Source: Helianthus annuus (taxonomy: Eukaryota > Streptophyta > Magnoliopsida > Asterales > Asteraceae). Taken from it: a stretch of 64,000 nt of DNA. The stretch lies in contig NC_035433.2 in NCBI RefSeq assembly GCF_002127325.2, positions 95,880,723-95,944,722 of the forward strand, written 5' to 3'. Under the pieces are notes generated by a model. That model was given only the letters and a program-made list of their open reading frames with translations. It was not told the origin of the DNA and did no database searches. A program made the position numbers and the translations under genes. This document shows, one piece after another, positions 1 to 10,163 of the stretch; positions within the stretch are counted from its first letter, which is position 1; each line of letters starts with the position of its first letter.

Positions 1-56
1 AGGTATCAAAATATATGGGGTATTCAGGATAATGGTTAATATATGTATGCAAAATA

Positions 57-1220
57 TCAGGTGAGAATCTTTGCCTGGTTAAGAAAGCCGGTCATATAAC
101 TGATGGATTCAACAAACCCATGGTTTTCAAAGGGGAAGGTCTCGGATGAGGTTGGAGAGTCAGTCTCTTTTCTCTTGCGGGAGCTTGAAGCACGTGGCTT
201 GGTAGCAGGAGAGGGCTTTGGGATAACCGCCGGCTTAGAGCTGGGTGCTGGCTTAGAAGTGGAAGCAGATTTGCTGGACTCTTTTTTCACCTTAACAGAG
301 ATGGGGTAACTGTCCAGTTCGTCAAGATAAAAACCTCTGGAATTTTGGCTGGTGCTGCTAAACAGGGAAGCAATCTAAGTCACTTTTCTAATTTTATATT
401 TTATAACTACACAAAAATTATATATAATTCTTACTAGACATGTCTGATGACGAGTATTGACTTGAGCTTGGAAGATGCTGTGTAAAGGATCTGTCACAAT
501 CGGGCAGTTGGTAGATCTTGTTGATTCGTTCTTGGGACTCTTCGGTAGGAGGGGCCAACTCTTTGAAGTTCACTGCATAAATCACAATTAGGATGTTAGT
601 TCAAGATGTATTGTCAGGATATGTTTGGGATATCTAGAAACCCTAAACCCTACCGGAGGTCAACCATTTCACCGGAAGGCTTTTGCCCTCGGGAATGGAA
701 TCCCGTCTAACAAAGAAAAACTTTCGCTGCCACCCATCCTCGTTTTTTGAAGCTTTGAGGATGAGGGGGTTACTAGAAGTGGAGAAGAGTAGGAAACGGC
801 TATTGCCATGGGATCGGAGACGGTAAGCAACCGGAAGGTCTTCAATACAAAGATCAGGGACATGAAGGGTTTTGATCTGGTTGCGCATGATGAGTACTCT
901 CCAAACCATGGGCATTGTTTGAGCAAAACAAAGGTCAGTGACCCGGAAAAACTCCATGATAAACTCCGGAAATGGGTATCGAAGGCCAAGAGAAAATGGG
1001 TATGACGAGAAATAAACCCATTCTTCGGAAGAGACGTCGGAACGAATGCTCCGGTCAAATGGGCGAATAACTCCGTGTCAGGGAAAGCGCCGGAGGTTCT
1101 CAATGCAGCGATGTCAGCATTATCGAAGGAGCACACTTCTTTCTCGGGATGTTTGAGCAGATTTTGATCAACGAATGACGAGGTGGACTCGCCGGAATGG
1201 GAGCGAGTTCTAGTAGCCAT
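57..1220 (-). pseudogene. Antisense extra ORF of a Tat element: 'putative gypsy type transposon' (Transposase_28-like) protein, broken
   Basis: The gene starts at the ATG at 1220 (MATRTRSHSG). Exon 1 runs to about 654, where a GTAGGG donor follows. Exon 2 is about 572-435, between a TTATGCAG acceptor and a GTAAGA donor, and encodes the segment with INKIYQLPDCDRSF. Exon 3 is about 354-57 and encodes a Lys/Ser/Pro-rich stretch, then ETFPFENHGF and a GFLNQ motif. It may end at a GC-type donor (AG|GCAAAG). A one-base loss near 1065-1072 throws exon 1 out of frame: RPFDRSIRSD and the rest lie one frame away, and translation continues there through FAQTMPMVW to KWLTS. The joined pieces match my memory of the Asteraceae family annotated as putative gypsy type transposon. 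The function is unknown; such ORFs travel inside retrotransposons. The exon 2/3 joint does not keep frame cleanly, so that boundary is approximate. The 3' exons lie outside the window. Confidence 0.65.
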
Positions 1221-1473
1221 CTGGAAAGTTGAACGGGAAAAAGTTAAGGAGAAAGGAGAGAAGTACCTGGAAATTCCGGAGAAGATGGTGGTTTATCAAC
1301 AAGGAATAGAGAAGATATAGGGGCTAATTGGATAGCCATTGAGTAGAAAACACGTTGGAAGTTGCACCGAGTAACATCAAACGTCGTTTCAATTTAATAA
1401 GCTCGATCTTGGAGATAAGTTTTAAAATATATCCGTTGGATTGGTATACCAACAGATATATTTTGGGGACAAT
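1221..1473. other. Untranslated stretch between antisense ORF and 3' LTR, with polypurine tract
   Basis: This is the leader and promoter side of the antisense gene. It also holds the region upstream of the 3' LTR. The run TTTTGGGGACAA at about 1461-1472 is a good plus-strand primer (polypurine tract) for the forward element. I see no other gene. Confidence 0.5.
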
Positions 1474-2131
1474 TGTTATGGGCCATTTTCTGAACGTATA
1501 TCCTGTCTAATATTCTGCTTTTGATTGTTTATTTGAGATCAGGATACCGGATCAGGATATTGGTAACATCCTGAAACGATATCCTGGTACCACGTGCAGA
1601 TTAAAGGGTATAAGTCTCCAACGTTCAAGTGGACTTCTTCTCCTTAAGACTCGAGCAAAATAGTTGGGAGAAAGACGTTGAAGCCGGAAGATGTGGATTA
1701 CAACGTTCACATATGGAATATTCGCCGGATCCCGTAATAATAGGATAGTTGGTTGCTTTCTTTTTACTATAAATAGATTGATCGAATCATATTAAGTCAC
1801 ATACACTCTTTCGCACACTTTGCTTTCTAGTCTCTAGCAATCATTACACGCGAACACTTGTACTCAAATCTCATTGTAACACTTAGTTGATCCGTTTCAT
1901 ATCATTCACTGTATCCTGAAGTTGAAAGCAATAAGAAGAACTAGGCAGCTGCGATTGTCAGCTCCCGAGATTTTATGCCGGCGATCTAGATTGATCAAGG
2001 GCTTTCCTCGTACACCTCGTGTCATTTCCTTTACTTTTTGCTCATAGTTTGATCATAGATATAGGTCAATATCCTGAGCCGTATCCTGAAAACTGTTTTT
2101 CCTAAACAAGTTAACAAGCATATTTTCAACA
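1474..2131 (+). repeat. 3' LTR of the Tat-type element (658 bp)
   Basis: The LTR is bounded by TGTTATGG and TTTTCAACA, giving a TGTT/AACA inverted end pair. It contains a TATA box, then a C/T-rich start region and a T-rich tail, in the normal order for a forward LTR. The motif TATCCTG recurs several times through the LTR. Confidence 0.75.
1768..1775 (+). promoter_or_regulatory. TATA box of the Tat-type LTR
   Basis: TATAAATA lies about 295 bases into the LTR and is followed some 30 bases later by a CA-rich likely start region. Confidence 0.6.
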
Positions 2132-3918
2132 CACTTTTCTAGCACACTACCTCACTTAACTAATTTGATCACTAAATTGCTTCGGTAATTTTTTACCAAA
2201 ACACGTATAACCATCAAAAATCTAAACTAAGGTATATTAACTCGCTACTTCTAGTTTGTTACCGGTTCTTCGAGTTGACCGCTATTGACCCGAGTTGACT
2301 CGGGTTTGACCGAGTCTTTGAGTGGCGTTGACTGGAGTTGAGGTTTGACCAACTGACAGAATCTTGAACCGTTGTGCCTAACAAAACTGACTTGAACCGA
2401 ACCGAGTTAAACCAACCTTGAACCGAGCCGAGACACTAATCTGCTAGTAACCGAACCACGAACCACAAGACTCGAGCCTTTGACTAAGTTTAACTGTGTT
2501 TGACCCGAACCCGACATGGAATCGAGCAGAGCCCGAACCGGATCTGAAACGGCCTAGCATAATCAACACCAATCCAAGAAATAGGTTAGTAATTTGTGTC
2601 GAAACGACGACTTACCCGAAAAACATTCACATGAGCTCGTTTTTAGAATAACCCGACAGCAACATCATCCCATCCTTTATCATCTTCACAGCAAACACTT
2701 CATCATCATCATCATCAACTACAGCAACAACAGTGGCCACATCATCATCGGCTTCGTCGGGCCTTTCGGAGGTTTGTCGGAGCAGCCGCTCTTCCGCCTT
2801 GAGACGCCACGCAACCCCACCATACCCCCCATCCATCGTCGCAGGTCGCGGCTGCTGCCGCTGTGTTTGAGCGCTGCCACCACCAAGCGGTGGTCGGCCG
2901 CCTTTTGTTCAGAGAGCGAGTAGAGTGAGAGTAGGGAGAGAGAGAGAGGTGTCACTGGTAAACGAAGCCGAAGAATTTATCAGAATCCACGTTCTGATGG
3001 TCGATTTCAGGTGAGAGAGCAGAAAGGTGTTAGCGGCGAGAGTGTGTGTTACCGGAGAAGAAGGGTGGGGGTGTGGGGGTATCGGTGCCGGAGATAAGCA
3101 ATCGGAGAAGGAGGGGTGTCGGCCGGAACTTCGATCTCCGGTTACTGGACTTCGAGAGGGGGAGCAGAGGAAAAAACTGTTGTAGTTGTGTGCGTGGTTT
3201 AGAGATAGGATGAAATGAAGATCAAGAGGATAAGGGGAGCTCTTATACTTAGGGTTTTATGTAGTGGGTTGGGCCTAAAAGCCCATTAACGCGTTTTAAT
3301 CAGCCCAATAAAAATCCAAAGCCCGTTTTCGAACCCGATTATCGTATAACGTCATAAAATATAATCTTAGAGACGAAACGCCTAAGAATTTACATTGGAT
3401 GTCGATATTTGACGCGTATGATCATTGTCGCGTTAAAACGCGTAAATTCTTCCATATGTCGTTTCTAACCCATTTTTCGATCCGTTTCCAACTACGGATA
3501 CTGAAATTTGAAAACGGAACTAAATATATCAAAATACTTCAGTTATTAAGTTAATACGCGCGTCTGATGCTTTCGTTTCGTTGTCGGTGCGTTCCTGCAG
3601 TCACATTTTCGTTCACGTTTGCGTGTTTTGATATTTTAAGGCGTGATAATTTAGCAAAACGAAATCCGTAGATTTAAATTATACGTATAAAATTCGTATT
3701 TGTCTGCGTGGTCAGTATTTTGTACGGCATCAGTTCGTTATCGCTTAACGTTATGCAGTTTTCCCGAAAATCCTCATATGCGCATTGTAACGTCTGATTA
3801 GCGTTCCTAGGCATTCCAATAGCCTAATTAAGCTAATTCGTGTCTTAAACATTATTTGTTATCGCCTAAACGTTTGTTGATCGCGTAATTAGAAGGCCGT
3901 TAATTACAGGTTGTCACA
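2132..3918 (-). repeat. Partial LTR 'H' of a long-LTR Gypsy element, reverse orientation
   Basis: Read on the minus strand, this begins TGTGACAACC at 3918 and runs through a TATA-like site (about 3241-3249) into a leader rich in GTTGACTCGG-type words. It stops abruptly at 2132, where the Tat LTR begins. The same word-rich leader occurs in forward orientation at 18600-18800 (J), so H and J are one family. I see no convincing gene. A His/Gln-rich frame at 2594-2923 is a by-product of CAT/CCA repeats. Target duplication on the right would be TCCAC (3919-3923), with its partner outside the window. Confidence 0.6.
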
Positions 3919-3929
3919 TCCACAAGGAT

Positions 3930-4380
3930 CTAATTATGAGGATAGAAAGATCCTATATGGATTTCGGAATTTGTGTAACGAGAGGTGTTCTGACACCTTG
4001 CACTAGGCGTGCTTAAGTCGATACACAAGGTAGAAAGTTCATGAGGTTGAGGCGCTAGATATGCCAAAGCGACATATGAAGCAGAATTTGAAGGTTGAGC
4101 GCCAGCTGGATTTGTAACAGCTTTGCTTTGGATTGCAAAGCGGCACATGTTAACCAAATGTCCCCATCGTCCACCGTAGGTACATTTGAAACAGGGTATT
4201 TGATTCGGATGATGACGGTGGCATTGATTGCACCAAGAAGCAGTTCCCTTATACGGCTTCATCCCTGAGGCGAGTCATGGTGATAGTTAAATCAACGGTC
4301 CTCTGCAGTACGACGCCTATTCGCTGGGTAATTGCAGCACCTGGTTCGGACATTTGAGTGTTGTTGCGATGAAGAGACAT
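3930..4380 (-). pseudogene. gag remnant of element G (start plus CCHC region only)
   Basis: It starts at the ATG at 4380 (MSLHRNNTQ). About 40 codons later a frame change near 4250-4262 leads into KPYKGTASWCNQC. A His/Cys-rich stretch (CNQCHRHH, then CFKC) and a partly kept knuckle (GHLVNMC) follow. The capsid-like middle of gag seen in C, element 1 and F is absent, so the protein is internally deleted. There is no protease or pol. The coding likeness fades toward 3930. Confidence 0.55.
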
Positions 4381-4930
4381 CTTGAAGATAATGGAAGGCG
4401 TAGGAGGAAACAAGTGAAAGATAGTCAAAAGAGAATGACAATGCATGAAGATTGTGACCATTTGTTTGTTACCAAAGGCAAACAAATGAGACGGTGACTA
4501 ATCAAAGTAAGGGGTCATATTAATGTATCGCGAAGACATGCTCTCCTATAAGTGAACACTCACCCCAAGAGTTCCCAGGTAAGAGTGACTGGTCCGATAC
4601 TACGGATTTATACGAACACTCTAGAATTAGACAGAAGACTCAGGGTACAGGCACCCACCCTTCCCGTTTACACGTGTTCACATTAATGAGACCCAAACTT
4701 CGATGGGATCTTGAAAATTTTGAATGTTCAAAACCTTATAATAAATCATACTAGAACAGATGATTAGTTTTCAAAGCAGATTCAAAATTTATGTTCTGGT
4801 TGTGGTTGTCACCTAAGGATAAGTGACAGTATTGTTTTAAGATCCAAACACAAGATAAATTGTGTTAGGGTCCTAGGAAGGTTATAGACTAGGTTAAAGC
4901 ATTACTAATAACCTAATTCCCTATAACCAT
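4381..4930 (-). other. 5' leader of element G with likely 5'UTR intron (4563-4381)
   Basis: The leader is homologous to those of C, E, element 1 and F. GTGAGTG at 4563-4557 is a good splice donor, and an AG ends directly before the gag ATG at 4380. All five leaders share this arrangement. Otherwise this stretch is non-coding. Confidence 0.5.
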
Positions 4931-4944
4931 TGGCTCTGATACCA
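4931..4944 (-). other. Primer binding site (tRNA-iMet) of element G
   Basis: Minus-strand TGGTATCAGAGCCA matches the usual initiator-Met tRNA primer site. It lies 7 bases inside the LTR end. Confidence 0.85.
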
Positions 4945-4951
4945 ACTTTTC

Positions 4952-5855
4952 TGTCACACCCCGACCACATAAAACAACAAAACGTGGCGGAGACGTCGGG
5001 GAGTGTTGTAAAAGAATCATTGTTTCACAACCATGGATTAAACAGTTTCGTTTTATTGAATTAAATGGATTAACAGAATCATTGTTTCACAATCATGACT
5101 TAACAGAATCAAGGCCCTACAATGATGCCTAAACATGAGGGACATGAAACATGCTCAAAAATATGTCGGATGTCGGTTCGTTTGGCCGTATGATTGCGTT
5201 GTTCGGTTAATTACGACGGAAGTCGTAACGAAAGCAAAAACGATCCAAATTAAGAGACGAATGGAATTTTATCACGCTAAACAGTAAAACAAAATATATT
5301 AATGCTTACATAAATTTTTGGATGTCCGGATATATTCAGAACGTAAGATATGCGCGAAAATGCAAACTTATGCACTTTTTGACGCTTTTAGTCCCTATTG
5401 ATCAAGAAAGTTTATTTTTGCGCACCAAATGCCTCAAAGCCTATTTCTAAGCTATGTAAAGGATATTTAGGGCATATTTAACTTATGATCAAGTTCCAAA
5501 ATGTTCGTTACAGTACAATTCGGCATACTTTCGCAATTTATCAAAATTAGTCCCTGTAAGCGAATAAACTTGATTTCGGCACACCAAACCTTCCAAAACT
5601 TATTTCTAAGTTACTTAAAGGTTATTTAAGGTATGTTAAGCCATGTCACTGTTCCGATGTGTTTGTTGCATTAAACTGTTTATATTTACGCATCAGTGCG
5701 CGTATAACCTTCCAGAAAGCGATTTAGAGCTTGAAATCGAACATGAATTGATATATGCAAACGATACACATATTTTTTTACAAATCCCAAGTATGAAACA
5801 CAATATTTCATTAATTTGGTATTTCTTTGATGGTCGCAGAGACACAGGTGTCACA
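4952..5855 (-). repeat. Internally deleted 5' LTR of element G (904 bp)
   Basis: It has the family's terminal sequences (forward TGTCACACCCCGACC to GGTGTCACA). It lacks roughly 2.5 kb of the LTR middle, including the TATA region and the tandem array found in element 1 and F. Near 5030-5110 a short motif around 'aacagaatcattgtttcaca' is duplicated next to the deletion point. Confidence 0.75.
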
Positions 5856-6324
5856 ATATTTTATACAAACTCATTTTACTTGGTTATTTAATTATCTATG
5901 CATTATTCTTTTATATCATCAAATTTCTTATAAATTTTTGCATGATTTATAAAGAAAACATTTTTAAGTTCATGACTACTTTTTGTTAAACATTCTTTTA
6001 AACTCACAAGTCATGAATCATGCATTAATAAAACCTATGTATCTCACAGGCATTTTTATGCTCACGTACCTATTTTTACACATGTTTCAGGTGCTGCTAT
6101 GTGATGATTGTTTATACATGGTATACATAGGATGGACTCGTGCCTTAGCGACTTTAAAACTTGAAAGACAATATTTGTATTTATTTGATTTGTAATAAAA
6201 CAATGAGTTCAATAATGCAATAACACAAAACTATTTAATCCATGGTTATGAAACAATGATTCTGTTACGACACTCCCCGACGTTTCCGCCACGATTTGTT
6301 GTTTCACGTGGCCGGGGTGTGATA
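5856..6324 (+). repeat. Right end of 5' LTR of element C
   Basis: It aligns with 17866-18335 of the 3' LTR. It ends GGTGTGATA instead of GGTGTGACA, a one-base change at the terminal integrase site. The left part is displaced by the insertion of G. Confidence 0.8.
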
Positions 6325-6331
6325 GAAAAGT

Positions 6332-6345
6332 TGGTATCAGAGCCA
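6332..6345 (+). other. Primer binding site (tRNA-iMet) of element C
   Basis: TGGTATCAGAGCCA lies 7 bases after the 5' LTR end. Confidence 0.88.
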
Positions 6346-6870
6346 ATGGTTATAGGGAATTAGGTTATTAGTAATGCTTTGACCTAGACTATAACCTTCC
6401 TAGGACCCTAACACAAGTTATCTTGTGTTTAGTCTTAAAACAATACCGTCACTTATCCTTAGGTGACAACCACAACAAGAACACAAATTTCGAATCCATT
6501 TTGAAAACTAATCATCTGTTCTAGGATGATTTATTATAAGGTTTTGAACCCTATAAGTTTTCAAAATCTCGTCAAAGTTTGGGTCCTATAGTGTGAACAC
6601 GTGCAATCTGGAAGGGTGGATAACTGTACTCTGAGTTTTCTGTCTAAGGCTAGAGTGTTCATACAAATCCACATAATCGGACCAGTCACTCTTACCTGGG
6701 AACTCTTTGGGTGAGTGTCCACTTATAGGCTAAAGCATGTCTTCGTGATACATTATGAGGACCCATTTACTTTAATTCAGCTTTTGTGTGTCGTTTGTTT
6801 GCTTTGTGGATCGAACAAATGACCATCACCCATGCTTTTTGGTCGGTAATTGTATCATCCTATTCTTACC

Positions 6871-7482
6871 TGTAGGAACGTGAAACGACCTGACGAGTCG
6901 ATCAGAAGAGTGCTCATACTGAATCAGAGGCGGAATTCATTGATTCAGTCTTTGTTTAGCTTGATTTCACTATTTAACTGCTGATTGTATTGATAAAATC
7001 ACGAATACAAGCAGTCTTCACACCGGCAGCACCTCGGTATGGAATCGTACAACTGTTACTATGGTTTCGCTCTTGGGACCTATATATAGGCTTGTGGTTT
7101 CGCTCTTATGGACATGTCCATAAAAGCGAAACCATCCATAAGGTTTCCCACATACGGACATGTACACATAAGCGAAACCATCCATAAGGTTTCCCACATA
7201 CGGACATGTACATATAAGCGAAACCTTCATCTAAGACACATATGCTATCCTGTTTTCTCGTAACACGTGCCCTAATCTAATATTCTAAGACTAAGATTTG
7301 ATCCAGGACGAAGTCAACAGATGTAGTGCACCAACAAACTCCCCCTCAGATGTTGACGAGTCGTTCATCAAGTCTTTTACCACTTCATGTCTGCACTTCT
7401 TCAGTCTTGATCAGTCTCTGGGCTTATCTCTCTTTATCTAAGACTCGAACGAAGATGTAGTCGACAGACAACTGCACTAACA
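6871..7482 (-). repeat. 3' LTR of Copia element B
   Basis: On the minus strand it starts TGTTAGTGCA (7482) and ends CGTTCCTACA (6871). A second LTR-like start, TGTTGGTGCA, lies at 7336 and is preceded by its own GGGGGAGTTTG polypurine tract. Inverted GGTTTCGC/GCGAAACC copies surround a TATATATA site near 7080. Confidence 0.85.
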
Positions 7483-7495
7483 AACTCCCCCTTGA
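7483..7495 (-). other. Polypurine tract of Copia element B
   Basis: Minus-strand AAGGGGGAGTTTG directly abuts the 3' LTR, the usual plus-strand primer form in plant Copia elements. Confidence 0.75.
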
Positions 7496-9320
7496 ATGTT
7501 GACGGAATCTTTAGTGAGAGTCTTTAACATGACAAATCTACTCTTCAATCTTTGATCGGTCTTCTTCAAGAATTCCTCCTGGAATCATGTACCCGGATCT
7601 TTCTCTGGCTCTAACTCTCGTCAAACTCCCCCTATCATCGAGCTGGGATCGCTGTCTGGAATTTGTTATCACCTTTGAAATTATATCCTGGTTTTTTCTC
7701 TGTTCAGCTCATCACCTACACAAATCTCAAACACTAATAAGAAAACTTCAAATTTAACATTTAAAAACTTATGAAGATCAATTTGTAGGTTAACATTCAA
7801 CTTAAATTTCAAGTTAATGAACCATTTAGACATTTTAAAATCTTCACATTTTCACACACTCTCTCCCAAACCACAAGTTCAACATGTTTAGCACTTGAAA
7901 TGTTGAAAATCAGCTTTTCACAGTCAGTTGTCGAAAATCTTTTTGGAGTTTTCAAATTTTATACAAAAATACAATATTTTTGGATTAGATGAAATACTGA
8001 AATGAACTATTTACAAACACTATTTTTGAGAGATTGCGCAGGAGGATCATATCAGTTTTGAGACACATCACTAACACCGTTGATCTTGATTAAACAGCAT
8101 ATTTTAAAACAAATTTACTTCTGATTGTCAGTATTGTTGTCCACTTAAACCTCTACACAAGTTTTCAATTGATTCGAGATACGTATTTAATGTTTTAGCA
8201 CTTAAACTTATTTGAGTGTCCCACCTCTTGAATATACTCCCATATCCAGATCCCAATGTTCAGTCTTACATGTGAGTATACTACAAATGATATCTGTATA
8301 TAAATTAAGGGGTATGCGAGGACTGAGGTATCTCAGGTCGATACTTCCGTATGCGCAGAGAGATATCAGTTTCGACTTTGCAGTATGTCCCCTTTAGAGG
8401 ATCTTTTTGCTACAACAGCAATGATTATCAATTTTATTGTCTAATCAGCTGAGGGCTAATGCTATGTTTCAAGCATTTGAAGAAAATATTATCCAAGGAC
8501 TAGGTCAGAACTTCCGTTCAGCAGAAGTCCCGGGATAATACCCCAGATATCGCTTGAGTATAAAGACCTAGTATATCAGAAAGAGGGACCTTTCAAACGA
8601 GATTTCAGGGGTTACCTATATATCCAAGTAGTGTTCCCCATGAAATAAGCAAGTTTGAATTTAGGTTTATATCTCGAATACAATTTACTAACTGTGTGAA
8701 GTCTACTGACACATCATTAGTAAGACTTGTTTAAAACATTTTTGACTTTACAAATCTTTAGCATGCTGTGATAGTCCACCGATGTACTATCATTTCCTCT
8801 TTTAGCAACAAAACTCATTTTATATTTTTCAATTTTTTTAAATTTTTCAAAATTTTATTACTCCCCCTAAAATCAAAATATGTTTCAATTTTGATTTTCT
8901 AGGAAAAAATTGAAAACAAACTATACAAGAAATTTGACAACCTTATGTGAATTACCTCAATTCTCCATTCTCATGCAACAACAATCAGAACTCCCCCTCA
9001 CAACAAACTATTTTCCCATTATGATTTCAAAAACACTTAAGTTTGTTTTAATCAAAATGGTTTTTCCGGAAAAATTAGTTTGTTTACCAATCATTTGTAG
9101 GTTCAGGGTCACTTCATCACATTGTTTTCCTCATACACATGATAGATTTTACAACTTCGGTTTTAGATCTCAATCATCACTTGTAGAAAATCAAGTACAA
9201 CTTAATGTCCCTGATTTACCACATGTAAGGCGAAAAATCATCAGAGTGAAATTTCTCAAGAAATGTGCCGATTCATGTTACACGCTTACCAACCTGGGAA
9301 CTCCGGCAAGTCAGGTTTTT
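7496..9320 (-). other. Non-coding 3' internal region of element B
   Basis: There are no long frames on either strand beyond chance. The region is A/T-rich with CT-rich patches. About 8395-8660 is strikingly similar to 47810-48070 of Copia fragment D, for example the shared CCCGGGATAATACCCCAGAT. This is where pol would lie in an autonomous element. Near 9280-9300 a GTAAG donor-like site follows the end of the gag reading region. Confidence 0.6.
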
Positions 9321-10080
9321 TCATTTAAACAGATTCACCCAAGCCTGACGGTCCTTGGGTGATTTTGAATTCTTGTTCAACAATGGTGGAAAGTTTTCAT
9401 CATCCATTGTAAAACCTGAATTCTCCATTTTTACCTCAACCAAAGGCTCATCTGGATTTGACGAACCAGAATCATTGCCTGCACATGGCTTGTCTGACTT
9501 TGATCTGTCAGATTCATTGCCTGAAGGTGGCTTGTCTGACTTTGACACGTCAGATTCATCGCCGACCATTTTCTTCTTCTTCTTTTCTTCTTTTGTCCTC
9601 AGTTTTGTATCTGATGAATTCGTCTTGCTTGATTTTGTAGTCGAGGAAAGTGATTCATCAGAATTCTTATTTTTACCAACAGAAGAACTCGAGGACAAAA
9701 TCCTTTCGAGATACTCTCTCGCCTTCTTCCTCTTCTTTCGCAGTCTGTCTTTCTGCCCCTGAGAAAGCTTCACTTTCTTTTCTTGAACTTTAGGTTCTTG
9801 AACCTTCTGTTCTTTGGGCTTGACATTGACTGTTTTCTTTGCCATTTTCTGAGAATTAACCCTCACTCTTTCATTCGAGCTCCTTGAGCAATCTCTGGCA
9901 ATGTGACCTCTAATTTGAATGTTATCTCCTCGTCTCATAACTCCAACCTTGGCAGTTAACAGCAATGTGTCCTTGATAACCGCATCGGTAACACACTCTG
10001 TTATCGTACCAATCACCATTTTCACACCAGATGCTCAGATCAAAGCACTGTTTGGCTTGGTGATACTCTTTTTTCCTCTT
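9321..10080 (-). pseudogene. C-terminal gag region of Copia element B: CCHC knuckles and Lys/Ser-rich tail, frameshifted
   Basis: On the minus strand near 10030-9960 one frame encodes a CCHC knuckle (CYRCGYQGHIAVNC). A second, decayed knuckle (IRGHIARDC) lies in another frame near 9920. That second frame stays open to 9321, with a Lys-rich then Ser/Asp-rich tail ending in QAWVNLFK. It probably once continued the 10164-11462 frame; stops and frame changes now separate them. Nothing resembling protease follows. Confidence 0.6.
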
Positions 10081-10163
10081 GATTGCTGGATTTGACTTTT
10101 GAGCACTATGGTCCGACCTGCACCACTTATTGCAACCATTTTTGAATTATCGTTTTTTACTTT

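Larger units (their letters stand above)
1..2131 (+). mobile_element. Tat-lineage Ty3/Gypsy element, 3' portion only
   Basis: This is the right end of a forward LTR retrotransposon whose left part lies before the window. A G-rich polypurine stretch (about 1460-1473) precedes an LTR that starts TGTTATGG and ends TTCAACA. Just inside the 3' LTR lies a multi-exon gene on the opposite strand (57-1220). An antisense extra ORF between pol and the 3' LTR is a known trait of plant Tat-lineage elements, and this supports the lineage call. No pol is visible. The element ends inside another LTR (H, 2132-3918), so it appears to have inserted there. The expected 5-bp target duplication would be CACTT (2132-2136), but its partner is outside the window. 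Confidence 0.7.
3919..5855 (-). mobile_element. Gypsy element 'G', 5' end only, with shrunken gag and LTR
   Basis: Read on the minus strand, the order is LTR (5855-4952), tRNA-iMet primer site, leader, and a gag remnant that stops where H begins at 3918. It belongs to the same family as C, E, element 1 and F, judging by LTR ends and leader. Its LTR is about 0.9 kb instead of 3.4 kb. G sits inside the 5' LTR of C, since C's LTR sequence resumes at 5856. Confidence 0.65.

Noticed and set aside
2594..2923. Forward 109-aa frame in LTR H
   Set aside because: Composition is set by CATCAT and CCA repeats of the LTR leader, with no family resemblance.
4931..4944. tRNA gene candidates at the TGGTATCAGAGC sites
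   Set aside because: Only the 3'-end complement of tRNA-iMet is present, next to LTR ends. These are primer binding sites.
9355..9762. Forward frame with a Ser/Phe-rich product
   Set aside because: It is the complement of the Lys/Ser-rich gag tail on the minus strand and starts at a non-ATG codon.
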